DNA from: Lachnospiraceae bacterium
GTDB lineage: Bacteria; Bacillota; Clostridia; Lachnospirales; Lachnospiraceae
Assembly (NCBI GenBank): GCA_029053015.1
Contig: JAIDHX010000034.1
Location: 1-64,000 of the forward strand
Direction of reading: 5' to 3'
Length of the DNA stretch: 64,000 bases
Positions 35,025-44,060 of this stretch are shown here, in pieces. A program made the translations under genes and the position numbers. The notes beneath the pieces are model-generated. The model was not told the DNA's origin and did not search any database. It saw nothing but the letters and a program-made list of their open reading frames with translations. The first letter of the stretch is position 1. Each line of letters opens with the position of its first letter.

Positions 35025-36386
35025 ATGAAAAAGAGAAGATGTGCGTTATTGCTTACGATATGTATGCTTACAGGAATAATCGGCTGCGGGAAACCGCAGT
35101 CGGGTGAGCCTGCGGGAGCGTCAGGGCTGCAGCCGGGTGAACCTGCCGGTACGTCGGAGCCGCAGTCTGGTACGCCAAATACGCCGGAGAGCGGAAACGG
35201 AGGGACAGGCGGAACAGGTGCAGTCCAATATGACGAGGAGGAAATGGAGATGCTTCGAAACGGAGTGAATGGTTTTTCCTATCAGCTGTTTGAGCGTCTG
35301 GAGGGAGAAGAAAATATTTTCTTTTCTCCCTATAGTCTTTGCAGCGCGCTGTCACTTTTAAATCTGGGGGCGGGTTCCGAGACAAAGGAGGAACTGGAGG
35401 CGCTTTTGGGAATCACGGACATAGAAGCGTGGAACAATGCCATGCGTGCTTATATGGAGACGCAGTGGCAGGACGAGACCTTTGTACTGACGGCAAATTC
35501 TATCTGGATGCGGGAAGGAAAGGAGTGGTCGGAAGGGATAGAGACAGACTTCTTAAAGCCGGCCGGGGAATTTTATAAAAGTGAATTGTATGAGGCAGAT
35601 TTTCTCGGAAATCCGCAGGACACATTAGCACGGATAAATAATTGGGCGAATGACAATACAAATGGTATGATACAGGAAGTGCTGCGAGAGATTCCCATTG
35701 ACGCGGCAATGATACTGATGAATGCCGTGTATTTTGAAGGAAAATGGGAAAATCCCTTTATGGAAGAAGATACCTTTGAAGAGGTTTTTGTCGGAACCAC
35801 AGGTGGGAATGAAATAGAGATGATGCATCAATACGGGGAATATTATGCCTACATCGAAACGGAAGTGTCTCCGGGAGCCAGTATAAAAGGAATTGCACTG
35901 CCCTACAAGGACTCACCGCTTGTTATGAAGATATTTCTGCATGACGGAAGAGGGGAGATTTCCTCTTTGTTCGGTGCACTCAGCACGGAGGAGAAGGAAG
36001 CCCTGCTTGACAGTCTGGACAATGCGCCCAGAGAGAAAATTGCACGCCTGGTGATTCCGAAGTTTACCATGGAGCAGGAAATAAAAGGACTGAGAGATAT
36101 TCTGCAGGAGATGGGAATGGAGAGAGCTTTTCGTGTAGGGGAAGCTGACTTTGATAAGATAGCAGAGGATTTGTATGTGTCGCAGGTGCTGCACAAGGCA
36201 AAAATCGAAGTAGACGAACAGGGAACCAAGGCGGCAGCCGTGACGACAATTGTAACCAATGATGCCGCAGCCCCCATAGAGGAAGAGCCGATTGTCTTTG
36301 TGGCAGACCACCCGTTTATTTATGTAATTCAGGATACAAGGACGGGAATGATTTTGTTTATGGGGCAGGTGAATCATCTGGAATAA
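35025..36386 (+). CDS. Serpin lipoprotein 2
   Basis: A paralogue of the upstream serpin, 453 aa, with lipobox IIGC (Cys about 21) and a longer Gly/Pro/Ser linker (residues about 22-65) before the domain. The hinge DEQGTKAAAVT is identical, but the loop then reads TIVTNDAAAPI, placing Ala at P1 (about 414) and Ala at P1'. The body is about 60 per cent like the first by eye. The pair arose by tandem duplication and then diverged in the loop that sets protease specificity. The small P1 residue would suit elastase-like proteases. Probably co-transcribed with serpin 1. Confidence 0.93.
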   Translation: MKKRRCALLLTICMLTGIIGCGKPQSGEPAGASGLQPGEPAGTSEPQSGTPNTPESGNGGTGGTGAVQYDEEEMEMLRNGVNGFSYQLFERLEGEENIFFSPYSLCSALSLLNLGAGSETKEELEALLGITDIEAWNNAMRAYMETQWQDETFVLTANSIWMREGKEWSEGIETDFLKPAGEFYKSELYEADFLGNPQDTLARINNWANDNTNGMIQEVLREIPIDAAMILMNAVYFEGKWENPFMEEDTFEEVFVGTTGGNEIEMMHQYGEYYAYIETEVSPGASIKGIALPYKDSPLVMKIFLHDGRGEISSLFGALSTEEKEALLDSLDNAPREKIARLVIPKFTMEQEIKGLRDILQEMGMERAFRVGEADFDKIAEDLYVSQVLHKAKIEVDEQGTKAAAVTTIVTNDAAAPIEEEPIVFVADHPFIYVIQDTRTGMILFMGQVNHLE

Positions 36387-36445
36387 CGGGCGGAAAAAGG
36401 CAGACTGAAGCTGATCTTGGAAAGGCGTCAGAGTTGTCAAATGCA

Positions 36446-36474
36446 TTGACAGTGCCGGTTGGAATTTATATAAT
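36446..36474 (+). promoter_or_regulatory. Consensus sigma-A promoter
   Basis: TTGACA (36446-36451), 17 bases, TATAAT (36469-36474). It drives the small secreted protein gene at 36563. The leader contains CCGCA/TGCGG (36520-36540 region), a small hairpin before the ribosome site GAGGGGAAC. Confidence 0.85.
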
Positions 36475-36562
36475 TATTATATTCTAGTTGTTACAAGGTA
36501 TTGTTAGCTTATGTAGGGCTTACCGCAGAAAATTATGCGGAGAAAGATGAGGGGAACAGGTA

Positions 36563-36880
36563 ATGAAAAAAGTAATTGCAATGGTAGCAGTAACGGCAAT
36601 GTTAGTGTGCAGTGTTGGTATGGAGGTATCTGCGGCAACGCAGGATGTATGTCATCATAACGTGGGTACTTATACAATAACGTATGGTACAACAACGACT
36701 CATACATATAAACATCCGGCACTTGTGGCATATAAACCGAATGGAGACCCTATTTTGGTGGAATGTACGGCAACGGAGACATATCAACCGATGAGAGTTG
36801 TGTGCAGTCGCGTTGACTGTGGGTATATCATCAGTGATTGGAAGGAACCGGTCGGCACAACACATTCTATTAAACATTGA
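36563..36880 (+). CDS. Small secreted Cys/His-containing protein
   Basis: A 105-aa protein with a clear signal peptide (cleavage near VSA-ATQ, about 25). The mature part has CHHN, a His-rich TTTTHTYKH stretch and three further Cys (VECTA, VVCSRVDCGY). It could bind metal or form disulfides. No known family is recognised. It has its own consensus promoter and terminator, so it is a single-gene unit. Confidence 0.7.
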   Translation: MKKVIAMVAVTAMLVCSVGMEVSAATQDVCHHNVGTYTITYGTTTTHTYKHPALVAYKPNGDPILVECTATETYQPMRVVCSRVDCGYIISDWKEPVGTTHSIKH

Positions 36881-36882
36881 TA

Positions 36883-36916
36883 AAGAGCGGAGTGGCTTGT
36901 GGTCGCTCCGCTTTTA
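36883..36916 (+). terminator. Rho-independent terminator
   Basis: AGCGGAG (36886-36892) pairs with CTCCGCT (36906-36912), with A and T runs on the outside extending the stem. It ends the small secreted protein gene. Confidence 0.8.
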
Positions 36917-36951
36917 TAACATATAAAAATGATGGGGAAAGGAAACAACCT

Positions 36952-39021
36952 ATGAAAGGAAAATACTGGATAGCTATTTTACTGGTAATATCGTTGCTGA
37001 CTGCAGGATGCGCAGGCAAAGAAAGTGAGCCGGATTTGTCGGGTGACATTGTTCAGAGCGGCGTAAATACGGAGGGAAGCGACGAAACTAATGCCGGGAA
37101 TAATGGGGGCAGTCAGGAAAATGGAAATGTGGAAGATGGGACAGAGACCTTACCGAAAGAATACGAGACATCCTATTGGAAATACGATTTGGAACTGACA
37201 TCTGAGGAGATGGCGTTTTCTGTCGAGGAAGGCGAGAATTTTCTGTCAGCGCAGTACTATCAGGGAGAGGGGATATGTTTTTATGGAAATGAAGCGGGAC
37301 AGTTGTTTTGTTACCACGCGGCGGATGGGGATGAGGAACTGCTTTTAGAAGGGGTACCGGAGGAATATCTTACGGCATCAAACGAGTGGTATCGGGATTC
37401 GGAAAATTTTTATGTCAGTCAGAAGGAAATCCTCATAGTGCTGGATATCAATGGGCAGCAGGTATACAGGCTGGATGCGGGAGGTACAATTGGCGAGATA
37501 TGCGGCACAAAAAACGGGGATATTGCGCTGTTAGTGAGCGATATGCAGGGCAGCGGCTACATGGTTTTGACGCTGGACAAAGAGACAAGGGTATTGACAA
37601 ACAGAGTGGCAGTGCAGGATTATCTTGCCGTATCGCAAGGGTATGAAGCAGACATTCTGGTCATGACATGGCAGGGCGTATATGACTTGAATTTGGAGAA
37701 CGGTGATAAAGTATGGCATATGAAGTGGGCGGGGACGAGTTACGTGACAGGAGCAGAACAAAAATTCCCCTGCGCTTTTATCCTGTCGGAAGAAGATAAA
37801 CTGGAACAGCTGCAATCAGACAGGGATGGAAAGTTTTTTGTGGAAAGTCTCTGTAAAATCAATCCGGAAGCAACCGGAAAAATTCTGCTGACATATAGGA
37901 CATCTATGGCAATGGCTGAGGAAAAACTGTTGATTGCACAATTTAACAAAGAGAATGAGAAATATTATGTGATTTTGGAAGAGGGCGGAGACAGTGAACG
38001 AACCAGCATGGAGATTGCGACGGGGAAGGGACCGGACATGATAAGTCCGTCAGCGGTGCAGAATATATCGAGTCTGGCGGAGAAAGGGGCACTGGAGAAT
38101 TTAGAGCCTTATTTTCAGGCGAGCGGCCTCAGCGCAGACAATTACTTTCCGGCAGCGGTAAGTAATTTGGGCATGGAGACAGGAATTTATGCAATCGGCA
38201 GCCGGATGTTTTTTGATGTTTTTTATATCAGGAAAGATTTTGTGGAGGATGTACAGAACACGAATCTGGAAGAAATACTGGATAACATGGAGGCTTATGA
38301 AGGCAATGCGGTTCTGAGTTCAACTTTTGGGTATGGTCCCAGTACGGTTTTATGGTTCTTTTTGCATGTGTCAGATGACCTTTTTGGCATGGTGGACTGG
38401 GAGAATAAAACCTGTGATTTCAGCGGGGATCTCTGGGAGCAGCTTCTGCGGGTGTCAGGCAGGTATGGCGTGACGGAACGCAATAAAGGCGATGAAGAGA
38501 TTGCAAGCATGTTTTTTTCCGTGCGCAGTTTATATGAGTTTGCAAAAATGGAGTCGGAAGCGCACAGCAGGGGCATGGTGGCAGTAGGATATCCGTCAGA
38601 TGAGGGTATGGTGTCGCGTATAAGCGCAGAAACAATTGCCATAAACGCCTCCTCGCAGAATAAAGAAGGTGCATGGACTTTTATTCAATATCTTCTGAGT
38701 GAGAAAGTACAGAGGCAGATTGCAGAAAACGCTTTCCCTGTAGACAAAAAGATATTTCAGGAATCCGTAGATAATGTGGATAAAGAGATGGTGTATGGCT
38801 ATGACCGCTATACATCGCGGGAGATCTATATCACCGACGAGAGCATAGCGGATTGTCTGGCATGGATTGAAAGAGGAAAGATTGCTCCGATACATACGGG
38901 GTATATTCTGGGGATTGTGGAAGAGGAATCGGAGTTTTATTTTATGGGAGATAAAAGCATTGCGGAAATCAGCGATACGATAGAAAACAGGATACGGCTT
39001 TATCTGATGGAGATGGATTAA
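36952..39021 (+). CDS. Lipoprotein with C-terminal extracellular solute-binding domain
   Basis: A 689-aa lipoprotein (lipobox LTAGC, Cys 20). The first 300 residues after a Glu/Gly-rich linker form an uncharacterised, beta-rich part with WD/propeller-like short strands. From about 300 the sequence reads as a type 1 extracellular solute-binding protein (LIAQFNKENEKYYVILE, MEIATGKGPDMIS, INASSQNKEGAWTFIQYLLSEKVQRQ). It is longer than a normal binding protein and has no permease genes nearby, so it may be a sensor or an orphan binding protein. AAAGGAAA precedes the start; an upstream in-frame region runs through the terminator and is ignored. Confidence 0.8.
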   Translation: MKGKYWIAILLVISLLTAGCAGKESEPDLSGDIVQSGVNTEGSDETNAGNNGGSQENGNVEDGTETLPKEYETSYWKYDLELTSEEMAFSVEEGENFLSAQYYQGEGICFYGNEAGQLFCYHAADGDEELLLEGVPEEYLTASNEWYRDSENFYVSQKEILIVLDINGQQVYRLDAGGTIGEICGTKNGDIALLVSDMQGSGYMVLTLDKETRVLTNRVAVQDYLAVSQGYEADILVMTWQGVYDLNLENGDKVWHMKWAGTSYVTGAEQKFPCAFILSEEDKLEQLQSDRDGKFFVESLCKINPEATGKILLTYRTSMAMAEEKLLIAQFNKENEKYYVILEEGGDSERTSMEIATGKGPDMISPSAVQNISSLAEKGALENLEPYFQASGLSADNYFPAAVSNLGMETGIYAIGSRMFFDVFYIRKDFVEDVQNTNLEEILDNMEAYEGNAVLSSTFGYGPSTVLWFFLHVSDDLFGMVDWENKTCDFSGDLWEQLLRVSGRYGVTERNKGDEEIASMFFSVRSLYEFAKMESEAHSRGMVAVGYPSDEGMVSRISAETIAINASSQNKEGAWTFIQYLLSEKVQRQIAENAFPVDKKIFQESVDNVDKEMVYGYDRYTSREIYITDESIADCLAWIERGKIAPIHTGYILGIVEEESEFYFMGDKSIAEISDTIENRIRLYLMEMD

Positions 39022-39141
39022 GAAAAAATTTTTATGAAAATTGCGTGAAAAGACTACCTTTTCTTTGAAAGATAGATTATAATGGTAAAGCGTGTGGCGG
39101 CTTGTACTTGCGCCGGCGCAGGAAAAGGAAGGAGATACACC

Positions 39142-40668
39142 ATGTCAGAAAAAGGAAAATCACAAAATGAAGCATCGCAGAAAATTGTGACTAGGTACGA
39201 TAGAAAGGTACAGAGAAGAAAGGAAGAGGAGTTAAAGGCAAAAAAGAGAAAGCAAATCAGCCGTGTTGTGGGCATTGTCATTCTTGCTGCCATTGTAATC
39301 GGACTGGCTTCTATACCGGTTAGAAATTATGCGGCTTCCCATTCTACCTATATTACAGTGGGCGGACATGATATTACCAAGGTTGAATTTGACTACTATT
39401 ATAACCTTGCAAGCAGTGATTATATCAATACCTACGGGACTTATCTGGCCTACATGGGCTTTAACGCAAGCGGAGATTATGCCTCACAGGCATACAGCGA
39501 CACCATGTCATGGAAGGATTATTTTGAGCAGCTTGCCGTGGATACCATCCGGCAGAACAAAGCGCTGGTTGATGCGGCGCATGCAGCAGGATTTACCTAT
39601 GATACGTCCCAGGAGTATGCTGCTTTTGCGGAGTCTGCAAAGACGGCTGCCGCCGCGGCAGGGGAATCTCTCAACAGATATTATAAATTGACCTTCGGAA
39701 GGTATTCAACGGTTTCCGGACTGAAGCCTTACGTAGAGGAGGGCTATTTGGCTTCTGCTTATTACAAGCATGTGGCAGAGGAGAAGGCAGCTTCCGCAGA
39801 TGAGATTCAGGCATATTACGACGAGAATAAGGAAAGCTATGACAGTGTGGACTATAAGCTGACAGAAATAAGCGCTGAAATTCCTGAGGCGCAGACGGTA
39901 ACGGATGAAAACGGCAATGTAAATACCGTTGAGCCTACGGAAGAAGAAATACAGGCTGCTATGGACGCAGCAAAGGAAGAAGCAGATGCGGCGCTGCTTG
40001 TGATTGCAGAAGAAGGCACGGAGCACAACGGAATGTTACGCGCCAACATCTCCTCAAAGTATAGGGACTGGCTGTTTGATGAAGCAAGAAAAGAAGGAGA
40101 TACCACGATCATTGAAGACGCAGATGGTCACAAGTACTATGTGCTGCAGTTTGTAAAGAGGTATCTTGAGGATACTGCCACGGCAGACGTTCGTGTGATT
40201 GCAACAACTGCCGGTAATGGTGAGGACATCTTAGCGGAGTACAATGCTGCAGGCGCAACAGAAGATGCGTTTATCGAGCTGGTGAGAAAATACAGCGAGG
40301 ATAATTACAGCATGTCAGAAGATGGGCTTTACAAAGAGGTGACATCTAATTCTTTGAACAGTGCTTTCAGCGAATGGGTTTTCGAAGAGGGACGTAAGCC
40401 CGGCGATACGGTTTCTCTTGTACAGGATGGAACATCCTTTGTTCTCTATTATATAGGAGAAGGACGTCCTGAGTGGCAGGTATCGATTGCAAATACGCTT
40501 CTCAGTGAGACGATGAGCAATTATCTGGACGAGATAAAGGAAGGCTGCGAGGTGTCCGACCCTAAGGGAAGATTGGTTTATTTGAAGGTTCAGGCAGCAG
40601 CAAATGCCGGCAGTGACAGTCAGGCGACGGAGCCGGCAGATGAAGGCGGCGAAGGTCAGGCGGAATAG
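39142..40668 (+). CDS. Membrane-anchored PpiC/SurA-type foldase
   Basis: A 508-aa protein with a charged cytoplasmic tail, one membrane segment (about 41-58) and an extracellular part with a SurA-like N-terminal helical region (ITKVEFDYYYNLA) and a parvulin-like segment (TADVRVIATTAGN, EDAFIELVRKYSED, NSAFSEWVFEEGRKPGDTVSLVQ). It should help fold exported proteins, like PrsA. The C-terminus is Ala/Glu/Gly-rich. GGAAGGAG precedes ATG 39142. It is followed by a terminator shared with the convergent rubrerythrin gene. Confidence 0.85.
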   Translation: MSEKGKSQNEASQKIVTRYDRKVQRRKEEELKAKKRKQISRVVGIVILAAIVIGLASIPVRNYAASHSTYITVGGHDITKVEFDYYYNLASSDYINTYGTYLAYMGFNASGDYASQAYSDTMSWKDYFEQLAVDTIRQNKALVDAAHAAGFTYDTSQEYAAFAESAKTAAAAAGESLNRYYKLTFGRYSTVSGLKPYVEEGYLASAYYKHVAEEKAASADEIQAYYDENKESYDSVDYKLTEISAEIPEAQTVTDENGNVNTVEPTEEEIQAAMDAAKEEADAALLVIAEEGTEHNGMLRANISSKYRDWLFDEARKEGDTTIIEDADGHKYYVLQFVKRYLEDTATADVRVIATTAGNGEDILAEYNAAGATEDAFIELVRKYSEDNYSMSEDGLYKEVTSNSLNSAFSEWVFEEGRKPGDTVSLVQDGTSFVLYYIGEGRPEWQVSIANTLLSETMSNYLDEIKEGCEVSDPKGRLVYLKVQAAANAGSDSQATEPADEGGEGQAE

Positions 40669-40689
40669 ATTACGAAAATGAACGAGAAG

Positions 40690-40720
40690 AGGCGTCCTCA
40701 TAAAAATGGGGACGCCTTTT
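40690..40720. terminator. Bidirectional terminator
   Basis: AGGCGTCC (40690-40697) pairs with GGACGCCT (40710-40717), then TTTT on the plus strand and an A-rich flank on the other. It lies between the foldase and the convergent rubrerythrin gene. Confidence 0.8.
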
Positions 40721-40740
40721 GTAATATCCGGAATACGCTT

Positions 40741-41358
40741 CTACTTTGCAAAGTGCAGGTTTACGCCGGTGTAGGGAGCGAGCTCCAGACGGATGAAGTA
40801 CCCTCGGTCGTGGTGGCATACAGGGCAGAACTCGGGAACTGAGGTGCCGCGGTAAATATGTCCACATTCGAGACACATCCATGCAGTTTCCACATCGGAT
40901 ACGAAAAGCTTATCCTGTTCCAGCAAATCTGCAAAAAGGCCAAACCGGTCGCCGTGCGTTTTTTCGATTTCCGCAATCAGCTGGAAGGAAGCGGCAACAC
41001 CGGGAAAGCCTTCCTCCTTTGCAACTTGTGCAAATTTCTTATATACGTCGTCATGCTCCTCGTACTCGTTGTGTTGTGCAAGCCGGAGAAGCTTTGCTGT
41101 GTCCTGGCTGATATCGATTGGATATGCGCCGTCGATATGAATGTTTTCGCCACTTAAGCTGCTCAAGTGATTGTAAAAAATAGAAGCATGTTCCTTTTCC
41201 TGGTCTGCAGTGAAACGAAATACGGCGGAAACCACATATAAGTTCTGCTTTTTTGCCTGTGAAGCAGAAATGGTATAACGGTTTCTTGCCTGACTTTCTC
41301 CGGCAAAAGCCCGCATCAAATTGTCTTTGGTTTCGCTGTTTCTAAAATCTGTTGCCAT
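40741..41358 (-). CDS. rbr: Rubrerythrin
   Basis: A 205-aa diiron peroxide reductase of anaerobes. The four-helix ferritin-like domain has the Glu/His iron ligands in AFAGESQARNRY, DQEKEHASIF, AEIEKTHGDRF, and a C-terminal rubredoxin-like domain with CLECGHIY...FCPVCHHDRGYF. It protects against hydrogen peroxide. It follows the superoxide reductase gene by 18 bases, an expected functional pair. Confidence 0.95.
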   Translation of the reverse strand: MATDFRNSETKDNLMRAFAGESQARNRYTISASQAKKQNLYVVSAVFRFTADQEKEHASIFYNHLSSLSGENIHIDGAYPIDISQDTAKLLRLAQHNEYEEHDDVYKKFAQVAKEEGFPGVAASFQLIAEIEKTHGDRFGLFADLLEQDKLFVSDVETAWMCLECGHIYRGTSVPEFCPVCHHDRGYFIRLELAPYTGVNLHFAK

Positions 41359-41375
41359 ATAAATTCTCCTTTATG

Positions 41376-41768
41376 CTATGATTTGATGTCTGTTTTCCAG
41401 AAGCCGTGAAGGTTACAGTATGCGTATGCAGCCACCGGTTTATCATTGGGTGCAAGTGCAAACTCTGCCTTGGGTTCCTTGTCGGGCGTGAGTTTTTTCA
41501 ACTGGCTGCCTTCCATGGTTTCCAGATAAATCCAGCCAATGCTGTGATCCTCGCTCATAGGGTGCGCGACGCTGCCCACGGACACCGTCACCAGACTGCC
41601 GTCTACCATAACGCAGGGCAGATGCTTTTCTCCGGCGCCCTCCGATTGAGAGGGATCGAGCTCCTTAAAATTGCTCCCGATACATTTGGCAAGTTCTTCC
41701 TTGGAGCCGGTAATCACCTCTAATATGCCGAGTTTGTCCTTACATTCAAAAAAAGTGTGACATCCCAT
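41376..41768 (-). CDS. dfx: Superoxide reductase (desulfoferrodoxin family)
   Basis: A 130-aa non-haem iron protein that reduces superoxide to peroxide. The active iron ligands are all visible: His in EKHLPC, AHPM, DHSIGW, then Cys and His in CNLHGFW. The first 35 residues align with the desulforedoxin domain of desulfoferrodoxin but the four-Cys rubredoxin-type site is mostly lost (FFECKDKLG and AKCIGSN keep only single Cys), so it is a one-iron enzyme. ATG 41768 follows GGAGG by six bases. It sits with rubrerythrin and downstream of porAB. Confidence 0.9.
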   Translation of the reverse strand: MGCHTFFECKDKLGILEVITGSKEELAKCIGSNFKELDPSQSEGAGEKHLPCVMVDGSLVTVSVGSVAHPMSEDHSIGWIYLETMEGSQLKKLTPDKEPKAEFALAPNDKPVAAYAYCNLHGFWKTDIKS

Positions 41769-41811
41769 TTTTGTCCTCCATTCTGCCGTCTGTGCGGCGG
41801 TAATCATATTT

Positions 41812-44040
41812 TTATAACAGTGGATTCTCTGACCGCGCCCGCAAACGTGCAAAGCGTCGGTCTGTCTCGGTCTGTATTTTTTCCGCTATTTCCCGGTAAG
41901 TTTCTTTGGCAAGGTGTCGGGTTCGTCCCATCATAGAAAGCCAGTTTGTGACAGGAATCTTCTTACCGCTTTTTTCAGGGTCGTAATTCAATGTCGTGAT
42001 GCCGTTTTCAATTTCGTAGAGTGGAAAATAACAGCAGTCCACTGCAGCGGCAATTACACTCCTCTCTTTATCCGGTGAATCGCTCCAGTTGAGGGGACAG
42101 GCGGAGAGTGCTTTGAGGTAAGCAGTGCCGAAGTCTTTGGCATAGGCGGCTGCCTTGGCTGCTTTCCGGATAAAATCCATGGGGTTGCTCTCCGCTACAC
42201 ATGCTACATAGGGAATATGCGTGGCAGCCATAATTTCCGGTGTGTCCTTGTGGAAAAAAGTCTTGCCGTACTGGGCGCTTCCCACATGGGAGGTTGCGCT
42301 TCTTGCCCCCATGGGAGTGGAATAGGAAAGCTGATAGCCGGTGTTCATGTAACCGCCGTTGTCATACTCAAAAATAATGAGTCTGTGATTCCGCAGGGCG
42401 GTTCCCAAGGCGGAGCCCATGCCGATATCCATGCCGCCGTCACCGCTTACCATAATAAAGGTAATTTCGCCTTCAGGATATTCGCCCCGTTTCTGCCGCT
42501 GCCTGAACACCTCTGTCAGTCCGCTCAGGGTGGCTGCGCCATTCTGGAACAGATTGTGCAGATAAGGGATTTTGAAAGATGTCTTGGGGTAGGCGGTGGT
42601 TACGACCATGCCGCAGCCGGTCTGAAACAAAAGGACAACATTACCCTCGATGCCTTTCAACAGAAGATTGAGATTGACCGGAATTCCACATCCCGGGCAG
42701 GCGCCGTGTCCGGGTGCTAAACGCTTCGGCATAGCGGTTGCCTCCCGAAGCTGTCCGCCCTTTACTATCATCTTTCCGGCGGATGCGTCATAAGAGCAGG
42801 TAGTAATATGCTTCATCGTATCCGTTTCCGACAGTGGTTTAAAATACACAGGCTGTTTGGCTCCCTGACTGCCTTTTACGATGCCGTGATAATCAAAGGG
42901 GGCAGCATTTTCCTGCAACCCTTCGCGGAAAAGACAGAGCGCGTCCTCCACAAAAAAGTCCTGTCCGCCAAGTCCGTAGACTCTGGTAATAACCTTTGCC
43001 TGACAGGAAGTCCGCTGCAGGGCGGCACGAAGCTCGAGTGACAGGCTGCCGCCGTCCGCACCATAGCTGTCCTGCCGGTCTGCGGCGACAATAACGGCCG
43101 CATTTTGGCAGAAAGAGGAGAGCAGTTCCCAGGGAAAGGGACGAAGCACCAGCAGGGTAATGACGCCCGCACGGATGCCTTCCTTTCTGAGAATGTCCAC
43201 GGCTTCCATTGCGGTATGGTAGGCGGAGCCTAATAGAAAGAGCAGAATATCCGCATCCGCATGTAAATAACCCTTCAGAAAGGAATAGCTTCTGCCGGAC
43301 AGCGCGTTATATTCCTGAAACAGAGACGGCAGCAGTTCTTTTGCCTGTTTCATGGCAAGGTGAAGCTGGTAGCGGTTATTTAAGACATCAGGTTCGTTCA
43401 TGTAAGAGCCGACTGTGACAGGATGCTCCAAATCCAGCAAGTCTGCGGTAGCTTTTTTTTCGCCGATATAGTCTTTGACAGTGATGTCATTTTCAAAGAC
43501 CATGCATTTTCGCTTCTGGTGGCTGGTATAAAAACCGTCGAAGGCAACTGCCACAGGCAGGCTGACTGCTTCCGCAAGCTTCAGCGCAAGCAGGTTCATA
43601 TCATATACCGTCTGCGGCTCGTCCGCAAAAAGAATAATCCAGCCGGTATTGAGCATATACATAATGTCGCTGTGGTCGCCTTTGATACAAAGGGGACCTG
43701 AGACGGTGCGGCATGCTACGTTCATTACCATGGGAAAACGGGTGCCGGACTGTACCGGAAACTGTTCCAAAGCGTATAAAAGCCCGTTGGCGCTGGTCGC
43801 GTTGAATACTCTGCCGCCGCCTGTGGAAGCGCCGTAACAGATGCCGGCTGCGCTGTGTTCGCCTTCCGCGGCAATCAGTTTAATGTCATGTTCGCCCTCC
43901 GCACCCATTAAGTCCAGATTTTCCGCTATCTGGGTGGAAGGTGTGATAGGATAGTAACCCATCACATGATAATTAATTTGTTTGGCGGCATATGCGGCCA
44001 GTTCATTTCCACTTTCGTAGAGAACCTTTTGTTTTTCCAT
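41812..44040 (-). CDS. Fused PorA-PorB, 2-oxoacid:ferredoxin oxidoreductase
   Basis: A 742-aa fusion of alpha and beta subunits. The alpha part starts VLYESGNELAAYAAKQINYHVMGYYPITPST, with the substrate-binding GGG...NATSANGL region and a later domain of core QAKVITRVYGLGGQDF. The beta part carries the TPP motif GDGGMDIGMGSALGTALRNHRLIIFEYDNGGYMNTG and the cluster-ligand GHGACPGCG. It oxidises a 2-oxo acid, most likely pyruvate, to acyl-CoA and reduced ferredoxin. The partner gamma-delta polypeptide is encoded just upstream, so the enzyme is made of two chains rather than one as in classic clostridial PFOR. Confidence 0.88.
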   Translation of the reverse strand: MEKQKVLYESGNELAAYAAKQINYHVMGYYPITPSTQIAENLDLMGAEGEHDIKLIAAEGEHSAAGICYGASTGGGRVFNATSANGLLYALEQFPVQSGTRFPMVMNVACRTVSGPLCIKGDHSDIMYMLNTGWIILFADEPQTVYDMNLLALKLAEAVSLPVAVAFDGFYTSHQKRKCMVFENDITVKDYIGEKKATADLLDLEHPVTVGSYMNEPDVLNNRYQLHLAMKQAKELLPSLFQEYNALSGRSYSFLKGYLHADADILLFLLGSAYHTAMEAVDILRKEGIRAGVITLLVLRPFPWELLSSFCQNAAVIVAADRQDSYGADGGSLSLELRAALQRTSCQAKVITRVYGLGGQDFFVEDALCLFREGLQENAAPFDYHGIVKGSQGAKQPVYFKPLSETDTMKHITTCSYDASAGKMIVKGGQLREATAMPKRLAPGHGACPGCGIPVNLNLLLKGIEGNVVLLFQTGCGMVVTTAYPKTSFKIPYLHNLFQNGAATLSGLTEVFRQRQKRGEYPEGEITFIMVSGDGGMDIGMGSALGTALRNHRLIIFEYDNGGYMNTGYQLSYSTPMGARSATSHVGSAQYGKTFFHKDTPEIMAATHIPYVACVAESNPMDFIRKAAKAAAYAKDFGTAYLKALSACPLNWSDSPDKERSVIAAAVDCCYFPLYEIENGITTLNYDPEKSGKKIPVTNWLSMMGRTRHLAKETYREIAEKIQTETDRRFARLRARSENPLL

Positions 44041-44060
44041 AGCGTACCTCCTGCAATGAT

